64,000 nt of DNA from Delphinus delphis (lineage: Eukaryota > Chordata > Mammalia > Artiodactyla > Delphinidae). Every line of letters begins with the position of its first letter. Position 1 is the stretch's first letter. The stretch spans positions 40,937,755 to 41,001,754 of the forward strand of contig NC_082701.1 of the NCBI RefSeq assembly GCF_949987515.2. The letters run 5' to 3'. The notes under the pieces are model-generated. The model was not told the origin of the DNA, did not search any database, and was given only the letters and a program-made list of their open reading frames with translations. Positions 11,091 through 21,185 of this stretch are shown here, in pieces. The position numbers were made by a program, and so were the translations under genes.

Positions 11091-12135
11091 CAGAGGGGGG
11101 GTCTGACTGCCCTCCACTAGCTGTAGCAGGGGACGCTTGGGGGCACAAGTCAGAATGTTAGCATCAGATGGGCAGCGCGGCCGACAAGCAAGGAGGGCAT
11201 CTGGTCCAGATGTAACCTGGTTGAAAAACCCAAACTGCGTGTTCTGCTTAGAAGGAAGGAGAGGGTGAATGAGGGGCCAGAGAAGAGAAAAACTCTTTGG
11301 AACCTGTTCGCTCTCATGACATACCTGCATATCCAGGGACGTTAAAAGATGTCCTTTTGAGGGGTAGCATGGGGCCCAAGGTGATATCAGTGAGCAGAAC
11401 CAAATTAAAATTTAAAAGAGAAATGTGTTTGGCGTTCTCAGCGTAAGTGGACCTTGTTAAGGATGGGATCGCTCCCTGAGAGTCCCAGGAAGACCTTGGA
11501 AGCCCTGGCCTCAGATTCACAATGGCCTCCAGGGGCACGAGGTCCCCGAGGGGTAACTGAGAAAGCGGAGACCCTCCCCAGTGGCAGACACCCATCCCCG
11601 GCGAGGTCCTGGTCAAGCCCAGAGTGCAGTCACCAAGGTGGGAGCAGGAAGGAATCATCCCAGTGGAGAGTCTGCTCAAGTTCACCCCTCCTCCCGGGCA
11701 TTGCCAGTTACCAACCTAGAAATATTCCCTTCCTCAACCCTAGCGTCCAAACTGCCACCCCTTCCACTTTTCTCTATGCACTTGTTTCAGAGCTGTCATT
11801 TCCAGTCCCCTGCCTCCTACTGCATGGTTTAAGCTCTTCAGTTTTCTTCTCTACCTCAGGTACAGCCTGCTACCTAGCTCCCTTTCCTGAGTCTTCCTGC
11901 CTCCGACCTGTTCATTCTTCACATATCTATGAGTGTACCTTCGGCACATGGAGTCTGGGCTGGGTGTTGGAGAGCCAAGCAGGGGCAGGACTAGGGTAGG
12001 TGAGTGATGGCCCAGAAGCAAGATTTAAGGAGGCATGAATGCTCTGGCTCATACAAGCTCAGGGTTGGCGCCTGAGAGTAAAGACCTCCGTAAAAGATGC
12101 CTCACCCTGGTCCCCACCACCCACCCGGCCCTGAA
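11091..12135. other. Unassigned unique sequence
   Basis: No repeat recognised. The 181-codon frame at 11454-11999 (+) has antisense frames of similar size and no recognisable domain, so I do not call it a gene. Confidence 0.45.
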
Positions 12136-12139
12136 ATGA

Positions 12140-12430
12140 AGTGTGAATAAACGGAGTAGTTTCTGCCTCTGTGGAGCTCACCTGCTAGGGAGAGAAGACC
12201 TGAATCAAGTAAGCAAGCACATAAAAGAAACTGGGCTGATGCTGGGAAGGAACAGGCAGGGTGCTGGGAGAGTGTACAACAGTTGGGGCTGGTCCAGCTG
12301 GGGGGACATGGAAGCCTTCGCTGAGGATTGACATTTGGGCTGAGAGCTGAAGAATGAGTGGGAACTGATGACGCGAAGGCTGGGGGTGGATAAAGGACTG
12401 AGGGCAGAAGGAAGAGCAGGTAAAAGTCTG
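12140..12430 (-). repeat. L2 LINE fragment
   Basis: Antisense L2 text: 'GTGGAGCTCACCTGCTAGGG', then 'TGACATTTGGGCTGAGAGC' and 'TGAAGAATGAGTGGGAACTG'. Confidence 0.7.
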
Positions 12431-12443
12431 CAGAGTAGACGTG

Positions 12444-12765
12444 GGACTTCCCTGGTGGCGCAGTGGTTAAGAATCCGCCTGTCAATGCAGGGTACACGAG
12501 TTCGATCCCTGGTCCGGGGAGATCCCACATGCCACGGAGCAACTAAGCCTGTGTGCCACAACCACTGAGCCCTCACGCCGCAACTACTGAGCCCACGTGC
12601 CACAACAGCTGAGCCCGTGTGCCTAGAGCCCATGCTCCGCAACAAGAGAAGCCACCAAAATGAGAAGCCCACACACCGCAACCAAGAGTAGCCCCCACTC
12701 ACCGCAACTAGAGAAAGCCCGCGCGCAGCAAGGAAGACCCAATGAAGCCAAAAAAAAAAAAAAGG
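12444..12765 (+). mobile_element. CHR-family SINE (long form, plus strand)
   Basis: Starts 'GGACTTCCCTGGTGGCGCAG', carries a B-box-like 'GAGTTCGATCCC', a long tRNA-unrelated body with repeated 'ACTGAGCCCACGTGCC' phrases, and ends in an A-tail at about 12750-12763. Flanks GAGTAGACGTG (12433-12443) and GAGTAGACATG (12766-12776) are an 11-bp target-site duplication with one mismatch. Confidence 0.95.
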
Positions 12766-12776
12766 GAGTAGACATG

Positions 12777-13365
12777 TAGGAAGAATCAAACAAGGCTGTT
12801 GGAAAAGTGGGTGTGGCAGGAGATGATGAGGGAAAGGAGAAACGGTGCCAGGCAACAAGTGACACAGAGTCTAGCCCGGAGGCCCTCAGAGGTGAGCAGC
12901 AGACCAGAGCGACCTCTCTGGAGGCTGGGGGTGGGTGGGGATAAGTGGACAGCTTGGGGAGATACTTAAGAGGTAAAATCAACTGTATGCAGCTGCAATC
13001 AGGACAAGTGGGGACATTTAAGAAAGCTTGTTGATTGATGATGGCTACTCATTGGTGCTAATGGCTTTTATCACGGGAAAAGATCTCAATAAAAACAAAT
13101 GGTGAGTCTTTATAATAGAAGTGTCAATGGGCCCTTAATGAATGAATTTGCTAATTTCTCTTCCTGCTGAGGCATTCAGTCTTGGGTGAGAACGCTGAGG
13201 ACCTTAACCCCTGAGTCGGAACCCCTGTTTTGCCAGCTGTGTTCCACTTTGCTTGATTTTGAGAACCTTGGAAACGCACCCCAGAGGACAGCACGGCACT
13301 CCCCAATTGCATTCCTCCTATGTTCCCATCTGCGGAAAATTCTGCCCATCAACCCGAGACTCTTA
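12777..13365. other. Unassigned unique sequence with a possible conserved block
   Basis: No gene. The segment 13005-13170 is AT-balanced, free of recognised repeats, and holds TGATTGATGATGG and CTAATGGCTTTTAT motifs of the kind seen in conserved non-coding elements. That reading is inference. Confidence 0.35.
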
Positions 13366-13369
13366 GAAG

Positions 13370-13570
13370 CAGATTGTGAGCTCCATTATGTACCGCACCC
13401 TAGAGTTGGTCAAGCCTTTCACTTGTATCTCATTTGATAGTGATGATGCAGTTAGGGTATGTGCTGTTATCCCGTTTCACAGATGCGGAAACTGAGGTTC
13501 GCTGTGGTTGAGAGACTTGCTCGAAATCACACACTGAGTCTATGGTAAAGCCAGTCCTCAAACTGGAGCT
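13370..13570 (-). repeat. MIR SINE
   Basis: Antisense core: 'CCCGTTTCACAGATGCGG', 'AAACTGAGGTTCGCTG', then 'TCGAAATCACACACTGAG'. Confidence 0.75.
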
Positions 13571-13574
13571 GTAA

Positions 13575-14267
13575 ATGCCAAGACTCTTCTTTTTTTTCCT
13601 TTTTCTTTTTTCTTCTTGCTGCCTCCCTGGTCCTTAAACCACTGACACAGAATGAAACCAGAATATCAAAATGCTCTCTGAAGCCGGGCAGAGCAGATAG
13701 ATGCCTGTGTTGGCTCCAGGCCCAGAAGAACCCAGGATACCTTCCTCTCATTCCCCTGCTGGCTTCGACTTCTGTCCCTCCAAAATCAGCACAGCAGGAA
13801 GCCTCACGAGGCCAGCAACGAGGGCCTTTGAAAACTCTTATCCAATTACCATTTTAATTAACATCAGATTGACATAATGACAGTCCAGCTCCCGAAGTCT
13901 AGGCTGAGCAGCACTGATATTCATTTGGGGGCTCACAATTGGAGAAGCTCTTTTTTAACCCGCTGAAAAATTTTCTAATCATTTGACGACAAATGGTACA
14001 ATCCAAACTCGAAACAATAGGGTGGAAAATTGCTATTCTAAGGAAGATTCTGAAGCAGATTGCCACCAGGACCACACACGTTAACCCAGGCTGGGTCGGC
14101 TACCCTGGAGAAGCACCTGTGTTCACTGTAGTCTGTGGTGTCCACTTGACCATGACCATTCACACATCACTCATTCATTCACTCACTCATTTATTCACAC
14201 ATTCTTTCACCTGTTCTAATTTTCACTCTTGCTTCCATTTTCTTACGCATTCGTTAACTTAGCCTTC
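13575..14267. other. Unassigned sequence, poly-pyrimidine run and (TCAY)-rich stretch
   Basis: A T/C-rich run at 13587-13616 and a CATT/CACT-type low-complexity stretch at 14160-14215 flank unique sequence. No gene. Confidence 0.45.
13820..13995. promoter_or_regulatory. Candidate conserved non-coding element
   Basis: Non-repetitive block with CCAATTACC, TTTTAATTAAC, CACAATTGGAG and TTCTAATCATTTGACG. Dense TAAT cores are typical of developmental enhancers. This is inference from composition only. Confidence 0.22.
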
Positions 14268-14274
14268 ATCTATT

Positions 14275-14463
14275 TGAGGCAGGAGATGGATGGGCTCCAG
14301 GATAGACATTGACAACTGGCCTCCTGTTTACATTTCCTGGGATGAGAAGAGGATGGGCTCCAGGCCGGACATTCATTACCAGCCCCCTGTTTACATTTCC
14401 TGAGGCAAGAGACACACGGGCTCCAGACTACATATTTATGACCGGACTCCTGTCTATATTTTG
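14275..14463. repeat. Three tandem copies of a ~63-bp unit in LTR U3
   Basis: Units start near 14275, 14338 and 14401. The shared word GGGCTCCAG occurs at about 14292, 14355 and 14419, and CTGTTTACATTTCCTG closes the first two units, with a diverged CTGTCTATATTTTGAG in the third. Repeated U3 blocks act as enhancers in several retroviral LTRs. Such a role here is inference. Confidence 0.88.
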
Positions 14464-14822
14464 AGATCTGCACTTCGATATAAGAAACAGCAACAGGAAT
14501 AGGGTAGATAACTGGACACTGGACACTTATGGCAGGGACGGAGAGGGGCTAAACCCTGTTAAAAGATCAGGAGTCATACATTTCCCATCCTTGGGGCAAG
14601 GGAGACATTGCACGTGTGCAGAAAGGCTCCTTGGGGGTCAAAAAGGAGGGGGCACCACCCCATAATATGTGATGCTAAGGCCATCCCATAGGCCTCTGGG
14701 CTGGAATCCATCTTGGAAAAAAGTTGCGCACGCGTGTTGGGGCAGGTCCTAGGGCAGGTCAGGTGTGGAAAAAGAAACCAGATGATTGGCCAAAGGTAAA
14801 CAAAAACCTGGAAGACCTGCCC

Positions 14823-14830
14823 TATATAAA
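14823..14830 (+). promoter_or_regulatory. LTR TATA box
   Basis: TATATAAA sits 145 bp upstream of the poly(A) signal, as expected for an LTR promoter with a short R region. Confidence 0.6.
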
Positions 14831-14974
14831 TGACCTAACCGCCTCTTTACTGCACCCCTCCTCATTAGGGAGGATGCCCACACCCTTTCTCTCCGGGTGT
14901 GCATCTCTGCCTTGCTTCTGTCTTAACTGTTTCTCTGTGTGCTCTCCCACTTGTTGTTGTGCTATGTCTCTAAT

Positions 14975-14980
14975 AATAAA
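14975..14980 (+). terminator. LTR poly(A) signal
   Basis: AATAAA within TAATAATAAACTTAATACC, followed 25-35 bp later by a T/GT-rich stretch. This fits the R/U5 boundary of the LTR. Confidence 0.6.
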
Positions 14981-15071
14981 CTTAATACCTGTTTTTACAG
15001 TTTTTGCCTCCTTGAGAAATGCATTTTTCAGTGAGGGCAAGAGCCAGGGAAAAATAGCTTCTAGCCTCTAG

Positions 15072-15142
15072 CCCTCGCTGGTCTGGTGGCTAGGATTCCT
15101 GGTTTTCATCCAGGCTACCCAGGTTCAATTCCTGGGCAGGGA
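15072..15142 (+). pseudogene. tRNA-Glu(UUC)-like sequence (tRNA pseudogene or SINE head)
   Basis: A 71-nt cloverleaf can be drawn. The anticodon stem is CCTGG/CCAGG with loop TTTTCAT and anticodon TTC at 15105-15107. The T arm is CCAGG/CCTGG with loop TTCAATT. The A-box-like sequence is TGGTCTGGTGGC and the B-box is GGTTCAATTCC. The acceptor stem pairs only 5 of 7 (CCCTCGC with GGCAGGG), arguing against a working tRNA. It abuts the end of the LTR and is followed by AATTAAGATCTC, close to the post-tRNA text of the cetartiodactyl tRNA-derived SINEs. A SINE head or old retropseudogene is therefore more likely than a live gene. Confidence 0.55.
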
Positions 15143-15194
15143 ATTAAGATCTCACTTCATGCCACCACTCACTGCTGCCTCTCCGAGATCATAT

Positions 15195-15385
15195 TCACTC
15201 TTCTGTTCTTCATTTTATTCACTCACACATCCATTCATCCAACAAATATTTTATGAATATCCCTGTGCCAGACACAGTTCCTATAAGTATCTGCTGGCCT
15301 CCGCTTCAGTCCTAGACGTCACTGGCTGGGTACAAAGGAAACACCTGCCCTTGCAGAGTTTACAGAACTATCCCAGCTCAAGAAG
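15195..15385 (-). repeat. L2 LINE 3' end
   Basis: Plus strand reads 'CATCCAACAAATATTTTATG' then 'CCCTGTGCCAGACACAG', the reverse complement of the L2 terminus. Confidence 0.75.
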
Positions 15386-15446
15386 ACCTGCAAAGGGAAA
15401 GGTATTATGCTGGATACCTTTACCTGTTCCATAAAGATGATACAGT

Positions 15447-15883
15447 TGTTAAAAAACAAGATTCAACCCAGTAAATTGTAAAGATCTAATTGGCTTTATT
15501 GAACAATTCATGAATGGGGCAGAATCCCTGTCTAACAAGTAGAGGGGATCTCCAAAGGGCTACAGAAGGGTAAGGTTTCTAAAGGCTGGAAAAGGAAGTA
15601 ATAAATAGGAAAAAGGATTATTTCAGATTAGGTCATCTCCCTTTTGGGAAAAAAAGGGTCCTATTAGGTGGGTTACCTCATCTTACTTTGGGTTATCGAG
15701 AGGGCCCATGTGACAGATTACCACATTGGTACTGACCAGAAAATTCCTGACTGACCAGAAAAAAATCCTGGCCACATTTCTGGGGGAGGATGAGGCTTCA
15801 ATTACGTTAGGTATTAAGCCCCAGTTTGGTCGTGTGGCCTAGCCTAAGTGACTCCATTTCGACCTGTGGTTTTCTTTTTAACA
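15447..15883 (-). repeat. 3' LTR of the minus-strand ERV
   Basis: The 437-bp segment is bounded by short inverted repeats (TGTTAAAAA on one side and TTTTTAACA on the other), as expected for retroviral LTR ends. A polypurine tract lies just outside the 5' edge (plus-strand 15884-15896) and a poly(A) signal lies near the 3' end. The flank outside the low-coordinate end is ACAGT (15442-15446). The partner duplication cannot be checked because the 5' LTR is lost. Confidence 0.85.
15495..15500 (-). terminator. ERV LTR poly(A) signal
   Basis: TTTATT on the plus strand is AATAAA on the minus strand, about 50 bp from the LTR end. Confidence 0.65.
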
Positions 15884-15896
15884 ATTCCCCCCTTTT
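15884..15896 (-). other. ERV polypurine tract
   Basis: The minus strand reads AAAAGGGGGG followed by AAT, directly before the LTR. This is the plus-strand primer site of the retrovirus. Confidence 0.85.
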
Positions 15897-16089
15897 GATC
15901 AGACTCTCAGCTTAACTGAGAGATGTGATCAAATTGTAAGGCGCTAGCACCACTCTCAGTTTCTGCTCTAAAGTTCTCAGGGTTTTTTTGTTCCTTTGTC
16001 TGACATCCATAGGTTATGATGTTTTTGCTTAACCCCTGGGGTATTCACTGGTCACAGCTCCAGTTTCACAATCTTTAAGTTGGTCATTC

Positions 16090-16640
16090 TGCTCACTTCT
16101 TTTCTGAAGTTCCAGTCTTAGGGAGATCATTTGGTTGGCAGTCAGCAGCTGTGAATGTGCATTGAAAGCTTTTGAGAGAATATAAAGCACCAGGGAGATT
16201 ACAATGATTATAATAAGTCAGATAAGCCCCAATGCTTGGAGTGCACTTTGAGCCATTGTCCCCAAGACCCAAACCAATCAAATCAAATAAGTCAACAAAA
16301 GACCCATTGAAGAAGTTACCTTTGAAAGCCAAGTGGTTTGCTCAGTGATCTTATGTAACTTACTCTCAACTTCCCCAGAAGGGTCATCCAGGTGCAGCAG
16401 GTGGTGTGGCCACACCACGGACACCTTGCCCAGCTAGAACACAATCAAGAGCTATCCTATTATCAAGAACAGCTTTGACCAAAGAGACTAAGGATCTTTG
16501 CTGGGCAGCTGTCGTCTTAGCAATGGAATCTGCAATATCTTCAAGAGTTAAGGACAGGTTTCTAATCATATTCTCGTTTACTCATAACCAGAGAAGTATG
16601 ACCCTGCCAAAGGAAGGGAGTCTTGAGACATGAATGCCTC
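16090..16640 (-). pseudogene. ERV env transmembrane (TM) subunit remnant
   Basis: The minus-strand frame at 16384-16569 has a heptad-rich TM ectodomain with AKTTAAQQRSL and then LDNRIALD, in the position of the conserved class I TM segment. The cysteine motif expected just after it falls in another frame, so an indel separates the two. The frame at 16093-16332 carries the membrane-proximal portion, also broken. No intact envelope protein is possible. Surface-subunit text continues upstream to about 17600 but is too decayed to delimit. Confidence 0.8.
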
Positions 16641-17123
16641 CTGGCAATTCCTTTCTTACTCAGCGGTGTAAACCCAGGGAAGTCAACAAATGAGATGAGT
16701 TACCTCATTTGTGGAAAGTTAGGGGCACAGTTAGATAACCCAAGAGGCATTGCCCAGCTGTGCCCCAGCCCTCTAGGCATCCATAGGCCTGAGGAGAGTG
16801 AAAACAACCACAGAGACAAATCATGTTGGGGTACAGACCATTCCCGTTCAGGGTACCATTAAGGGACTCATTTCCAGGGTTTGCTGCATTTACCCATCCA
16901 AGCCAGGGCTCAGTCAGGTCTTCAGACTACTTAACTAAAGAGTCATCCTAAATGCCTTACAAATATGGGGCTGCTGGTGAGATCTCTTAGTGAGTGAGGG
17001 CAAATCTAGATAATCATGGGAACGTGGAGGTGCAAATGTACTAAGATTTATGTAGATATTTGTGTCTAATTGAGTACATGTAGCTGTGATAGGAGAAAGG
17101 AAAAAAACAAGGCACAGGATGTT

Positions 17124-17347
17124 TCTTTTTTGTTTGTTTTTGTTTGTTTGTTTTTGTGGTACGCGGGCCTCTCACTGTTGTGGCCTCTCCCGTTGCGGAG
17201 CACAGGCTCCAGACGCGCAGGCTCAATGACCATGGCTCACGGGCGCAGCCGCTCCGCGGCATGTGGGATCCTCCCGGACCGGGGCACGAACCCGCGTCCC
17301 CTGCATCGGCAGGCGGACTCTCAACCACTGCGCCACCAGGGAAGCCC
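17124..17347 (-). mobile_element. CHR-family SINE inserted in the ERV
   Basis: A T/GT-rich tail at 17124-17156, then 'GTGGTACGCGGGCCTCTCA' and the complete body ending 'CCACCAGGGAAGCCC'. The perfect 14-bp target-site duplication AGGCACAGGATGTT is at 17110-17123 and 17348-17361. The insertion postdates the ERV. Confidence 0.96.
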
Positions 17348-17599
17348 AGGCACAGGATGTTGTGGCAATAAGAGTTGAACTTGATTTCCAAAGAGAGTTC
17401 CAAGGGGGATCAATTATAGTTTGCTGTGACATTAAGAATAGAAGAGAAATTGGTCACAGAGAGGACCAGGTGATCTCTAACATCATGGGTAGATCGGAAT
17501 CTTTGGTGACAAATCCAGCAATCTGAAAGGTTACCTCCTTGCCCTGGGAGATACAGATGAGGGTGTTATCTTTCCAAGCCAACGCCAGAGTAAAGAAAA

Positions 17600-18730
17600 G
17601 AAAAAGAAGGAGAAAGAGTTTCATGTTTAGCTAAAGTATGAAGCCTTGATCCGGCTGCTCCTCTCCCTTGTCAATTTGACTTGGGATTCTCTAGCATTTG
17701 TACAGGACCAGATGTCAGGTGGAGCCTTCCTTAGCTGTGAGGTGTCTACCCCAGGCTCAATGCCCTCTAGTTTCACAGCTGTGTTCGTGGTCAGGAACAC
17801 TAGGTAAGGTCCCTTCCAATGGGGCTCCAAGGCTGTCTTCCTCTTTTGACGTTTCTAAAATACCCGGTCACCAGGCTCCAGACTGCGACCAACAGGATCC
17901 CTTGAATTGAAATCCAGGAAAGCTTCTTTAATTTGTGGATGATAGCTTTAACATAAGACATTTAAAGCCTTATAGTAGCTGGTCATATCAACATGAGGCA
18001 GCAAGAGATCAGTAGGAAGTTGTATACCAAGAGACATGGGTCTACCTGTGACTGTCTCATGTGAAGTGAGTTTATGTTTGCCAAAGAGGCACTGCATAGT
18101 CAGCAAGGTCAGAGCTAACACCTTAGGCCAAAGGAGTCCAGTAAGTTTCAGCGAGTTTAGAGATTTTAAGTTTGAGGATCCCATTAGTTCTCTCGACCTT
18201 ACCAGATGACTGAGGGTGATAGGGTCTGTGATAATTCCAAGAAGTTTGCAGGTTTTCACTAAGGCTCCTATGATTTGCCCAGAGAAGTGGGTGCCTTGAT
18301 CACAGGAGACCAAGGAAGTTTTATCCCAAGTCGGAAACATATTTTCTAACAGTTTCTTTGCCACGATGAGGGCATCAGCCTTGTGGCAGGAAAAGGAGTC
18401 AACCCATCCAAAAAACATACACACAGTAACAAGGACATAGTAATAACCCATTCTAGGTGGCAACTGGATGAAGTCCAGTTGCAGGTGTAAAATGGTCTGG
18501 GGGAGGAGACCTGAGGCCACTGGGAGCAAAAATAGTTTTCCCAGGATTAGGGACCTGCCAGGTCAGACCTTGCTGGTAGACTGTTTTCACAAGTTGATAA
18601 ATGTCTCCTCACCAATGTCTATTCATAATTTGCGCCATCTTAGCTGCACTATGGTGGGTGAAGGAATGCAAAAACGAAAAAATGAGGTTTGCCAGGGAGA
18701 TGCAAAGAACGAAGTGGCCATCTTGATTTT
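17600..18730 (-). pseudogene. ERV integrase remnant
   Basis: The minus-strand frame 17948-18529 (193 codons) holds the catalytic core. The first catalytic Asp lies in the QLDFIQLPP context near the N-terminus and the second in VSCDQGTHFSG. The frame at 17627-17830 carries the C-terminal EPHWKGPYLV block of gammaretroviral integrases. The N-terminal zinc-binding region is broken at about 18530-18730. The two main frames are separated by stops. Confidence 0.9.
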
Positions 18731-19400
18731 CTCATAGCCCTGACTGTTTATTTAATTTAGAACCATTGTTTGCCCATCTTAATTCTCTGATTCAGGAGCA
18801 GACTGTTGCCTTGTTATAAGGACATCAGGATGCCAAAAGTCTGGCAACCAAGGGGGTCATTTTTTGCAGAAGCAGAATGGACTCTATGCACGTGTGCCAC
18901 AATCTTTATAGACTCCGTTGATGAAGGAGTCTTTCATACCCTTCGCATGAAAGCCAGCCAGGGTGTCTCCCTGATATTCAGGTTCAGTCCTTTTAGTGTG
19001 AGCCTCAGTTTTGATGACAGCAATTTCAGAAGCTAAAAGAATGGCAGCAAAAAGTTCATTTACTTATTGTCCATGTTTGATTGGGGTCCCAGAGAAAGAA
19101 AACCCCTTTGTTTTCACAACATCCCCAAATCACGGACAACACCAAAGGCATACCAGCTGTCAGTATAAATATTAACGGTTTGTCCTGATAACTGGCACAG
19201 AGCTTGGCTTGTGGGAGACTTTCCCTCTCAGGTAGTTCATTTTGGGTAGTAACAGCATCACCAGCGTGGAAATTCCCTTACTAATTTTTTACGACGTGAA
19301 CCATCCACAAACAAAATTAGATCGGGATTAGTTGACAGGGTGTCTGTAAATCAGGGTGTCATGTCACAAAATGGGATGTTATTACCGCCCAGTCATGGGG
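18731..19400 (-). pseudogene. ERV RNase H remnant
   Basis: On the minus strand the region near 19265-19310 encodes a LFVDGS-like start of the RNase H fold. A YTDSWYAF-like segment lies at about 19143-19180, matching the later catalytic block of retroviral RNase H. Several stops interrupt the frame. Confidence 0.7.
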
Positions 19401-19799
19401 CTCACCTTCCTCAGGTAGAGGTAGTAAAATGGCAGGATTAAGGACGTTGCAATGTTTAAGATGCAGATTAGGTGGTGAGAGCAGAAGAATCTCACAGGAG
19501 GTTAGTCTGCTTACAGAGAGATGTTGGGAGTTCAGAGTTAAGGAGACTTTGGACAGCATGAGGAGTTTGTAAACAAATGCAGTTTCCTAAGGTTACATCT
19601 GGTGAAGCTGCCACTAACTTTGCAGCTGCGGCTATAGCCTTAAGACAGCCGGGGGGGCAGGAACCACGGAATCAAGCTGATGCTGTAACAGGCCTGTGTT
19701 CATTACCAGGCTCTCGATGCTCCCAGGGCCTGGTTCTCTCTCTCCTGCGCAGATAAGGTGAAAGGTTTTGAATAGTGAGGTAGCCCTAGGACAGGAGCT

Positions 19800-20820
19800 T
19801 CTTGTTTTAGTCTTAGAAAGGCCTACCCATGTTTATCTTCCCATGGAAGGGGTTCAGGGACAGAAATTTTAGTAAGTTCATAGAAAGGGGAAGCTAATAG
19901 GGAAAAATTAGGAACTCGTAGTTGGCAATACCTGCTAGGCCTAGAAAGCCACAAAGCTGTCACTTAGTTGTGGGCCTAGGAAGTCCTTGGTTTAGTTTAA
20001 TTCTTTTTGGAGACAGCTGAATTCCTCCAGTGCTTCCATTATGACTCGGTAATAAAGTGTCTAGAGATAATTGTAACTTTTACTTACAGCAAATAAGTGG
20101 AATGCTTTATGGATGCCTCTTTGGTAACTGAGCACAGCAAGAGGTCATCTACATGCTGTAGAAGGTTGATCTCCTGACACTGGAGGGTCTTACATCTTGG
20201 GGGAGCAATTGAGAGGAACAGGAAGGGGCCTCAGTGAACCCTTGAAGCGTGACTGTCCGGGTATATTGTTGATGGTTCCACGTCAAGATGAATAGATATT
20301 GGCTGCTGGGGTCCACAGGGATGCTGACAAAGGCTGAGCAAGGGTCCACAGCAGTGAACCCTTTTGAGTCTGGCGGAACTTGTGATAAAAGGAGGTTCAG
20401 GATCGGAACCACCAGGAAACGGGGAACCACTATCTTGTTAATAGTTCTCAAGTCCTGGACAAATCATCTTCCCGCCCATTAGCTATACTGGGAGGATCTG
20501 CGTGTTGCAGGGGCCGGTACAGAAATGACCAGCCCCGGGGTGATTAAGTCTTCTGCTATGGGACAAGTTGAGAGGCCTTGTACAGCCTCAGGCTTCAATG
20601 GATATGAAGCAATTTAGGAAGCGGTTTAGCCAGATCTATCTGAATCTTTATAAGCGCTGCACTTTTTATTTTCCCAATGTCAATATTAGATTTTTGAGCA
20701 TCTTGATTAAATTAGGGGACTTTTGTTGGAGTTTCCCTTCTAAATCAGGGACAAACTGTAAAGAACAAAAGATCAGGTTCAAGTTGGTCTGGAAATTTTA
20801 AGGTGGAGTGTCCATTGAAA
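19800..20820 (-). pseudogene. ERV reverse transcriptase remnant
   Basis: The minus-strand frame 20149-20451 carries the N-terminal polymerase blocks, including FTAVDPCSAFVSIPVDP (first catalytic Asp region) and the TLQGFTEAP block. The active-site motif, normally Y-V/M-D-D, reads HVDD at plus-strand 20144-20155, so the usual tyrosine is histidine. Thumb and connection text continues toward 19800 with stops and frameshifts. Confidence 0.9.
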
Positions 20821-21185
20821 GCAAAACGTATCCACCCTTTTCATTTAGAAAGAAGATCTCTACCTAATACATCAACTGGGGCTGTGTCACACAGCAAAAA
20901 AGAATGCTTTTCAGTAAAAGTCCCAGAGTCATCTGTACTGATTGAAATTCTCTCTACACTTTACTAGGTATCCCAATTATGGAGAACTTTTCTCTACTCC
21001 CAGGGATTTGTTGTCCTACAAGAGTGAGTTTAAAGTAGAAAGCATAGCTCTGGTATCAATTAGAATTTGGCAAGGTTTCTATTAATTTTAATTTTATTTT
21101 CCCCTTGACCATTTAAGGGAATTACTGGTAATAGTTTACCAGAGGGTCCCTCGGGGCCCCATCAACTCTGGAAGGAAGCCATACT
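20821..21185 (-). pseudogene. ERV protease remnant
   Basis: The minus strand encodes LIDTRA at about 21043-21066 where an aspartic protease has a D-T-G triad. The glycine position is arginine (plus-strand 21049-21051). Downstream hydrophobic blocks fit a retroviral protease, with stops. Confidence 0.7.

Larger units (their letters stand above)
14275..15071 (+). mobile_element. ERV-type LTR (probable solo LTR)
   Basis: LTR architecture in plus orientation: a tandemly repeated U3 segment (14275-14463), a TATA box (14823-14830), a short GC-moderate leader, a poly(A) signal AATAAA (14975-14980), and a T/GT-rich segment after it. No gag or pol follows, so I read it as a solo or truncated LTR. Its ends are not fixed by a target-site duplication. 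It resembles class I ERV LTRs, but I cannot name the family. Confidence 0.65.

Noticed and set aside
11454..11999. 181-codon plus-strand frame
   Set aside because: No domain, overlapping antisense frames of similar length, and no splice or promoter support.
12205..12858. 217-codon minus-strand frame
   Set aside because: It runs through the CHR SINE at 12444-12765; the sequence RTRDRTRVPCI and HCATREVP is SINE translation seen in other copies too.
14275..14463. CRISPR-like array
   Set aside because: Units are directly adjacent without spacers, diverged, and within a mammalian LTR.
15072..15142. Functional tRNA-Glu gene
   Set aside because: Two of seven acceptor pairs fail, the downstream text matches tRNA-derived SINEs, and no clear T-run terminator follows.
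17948..18529. 193-codon frame as a host gene
   Set aside because: Its motifs are retroviral integrase, and it lies inside the ERV in the expected order.
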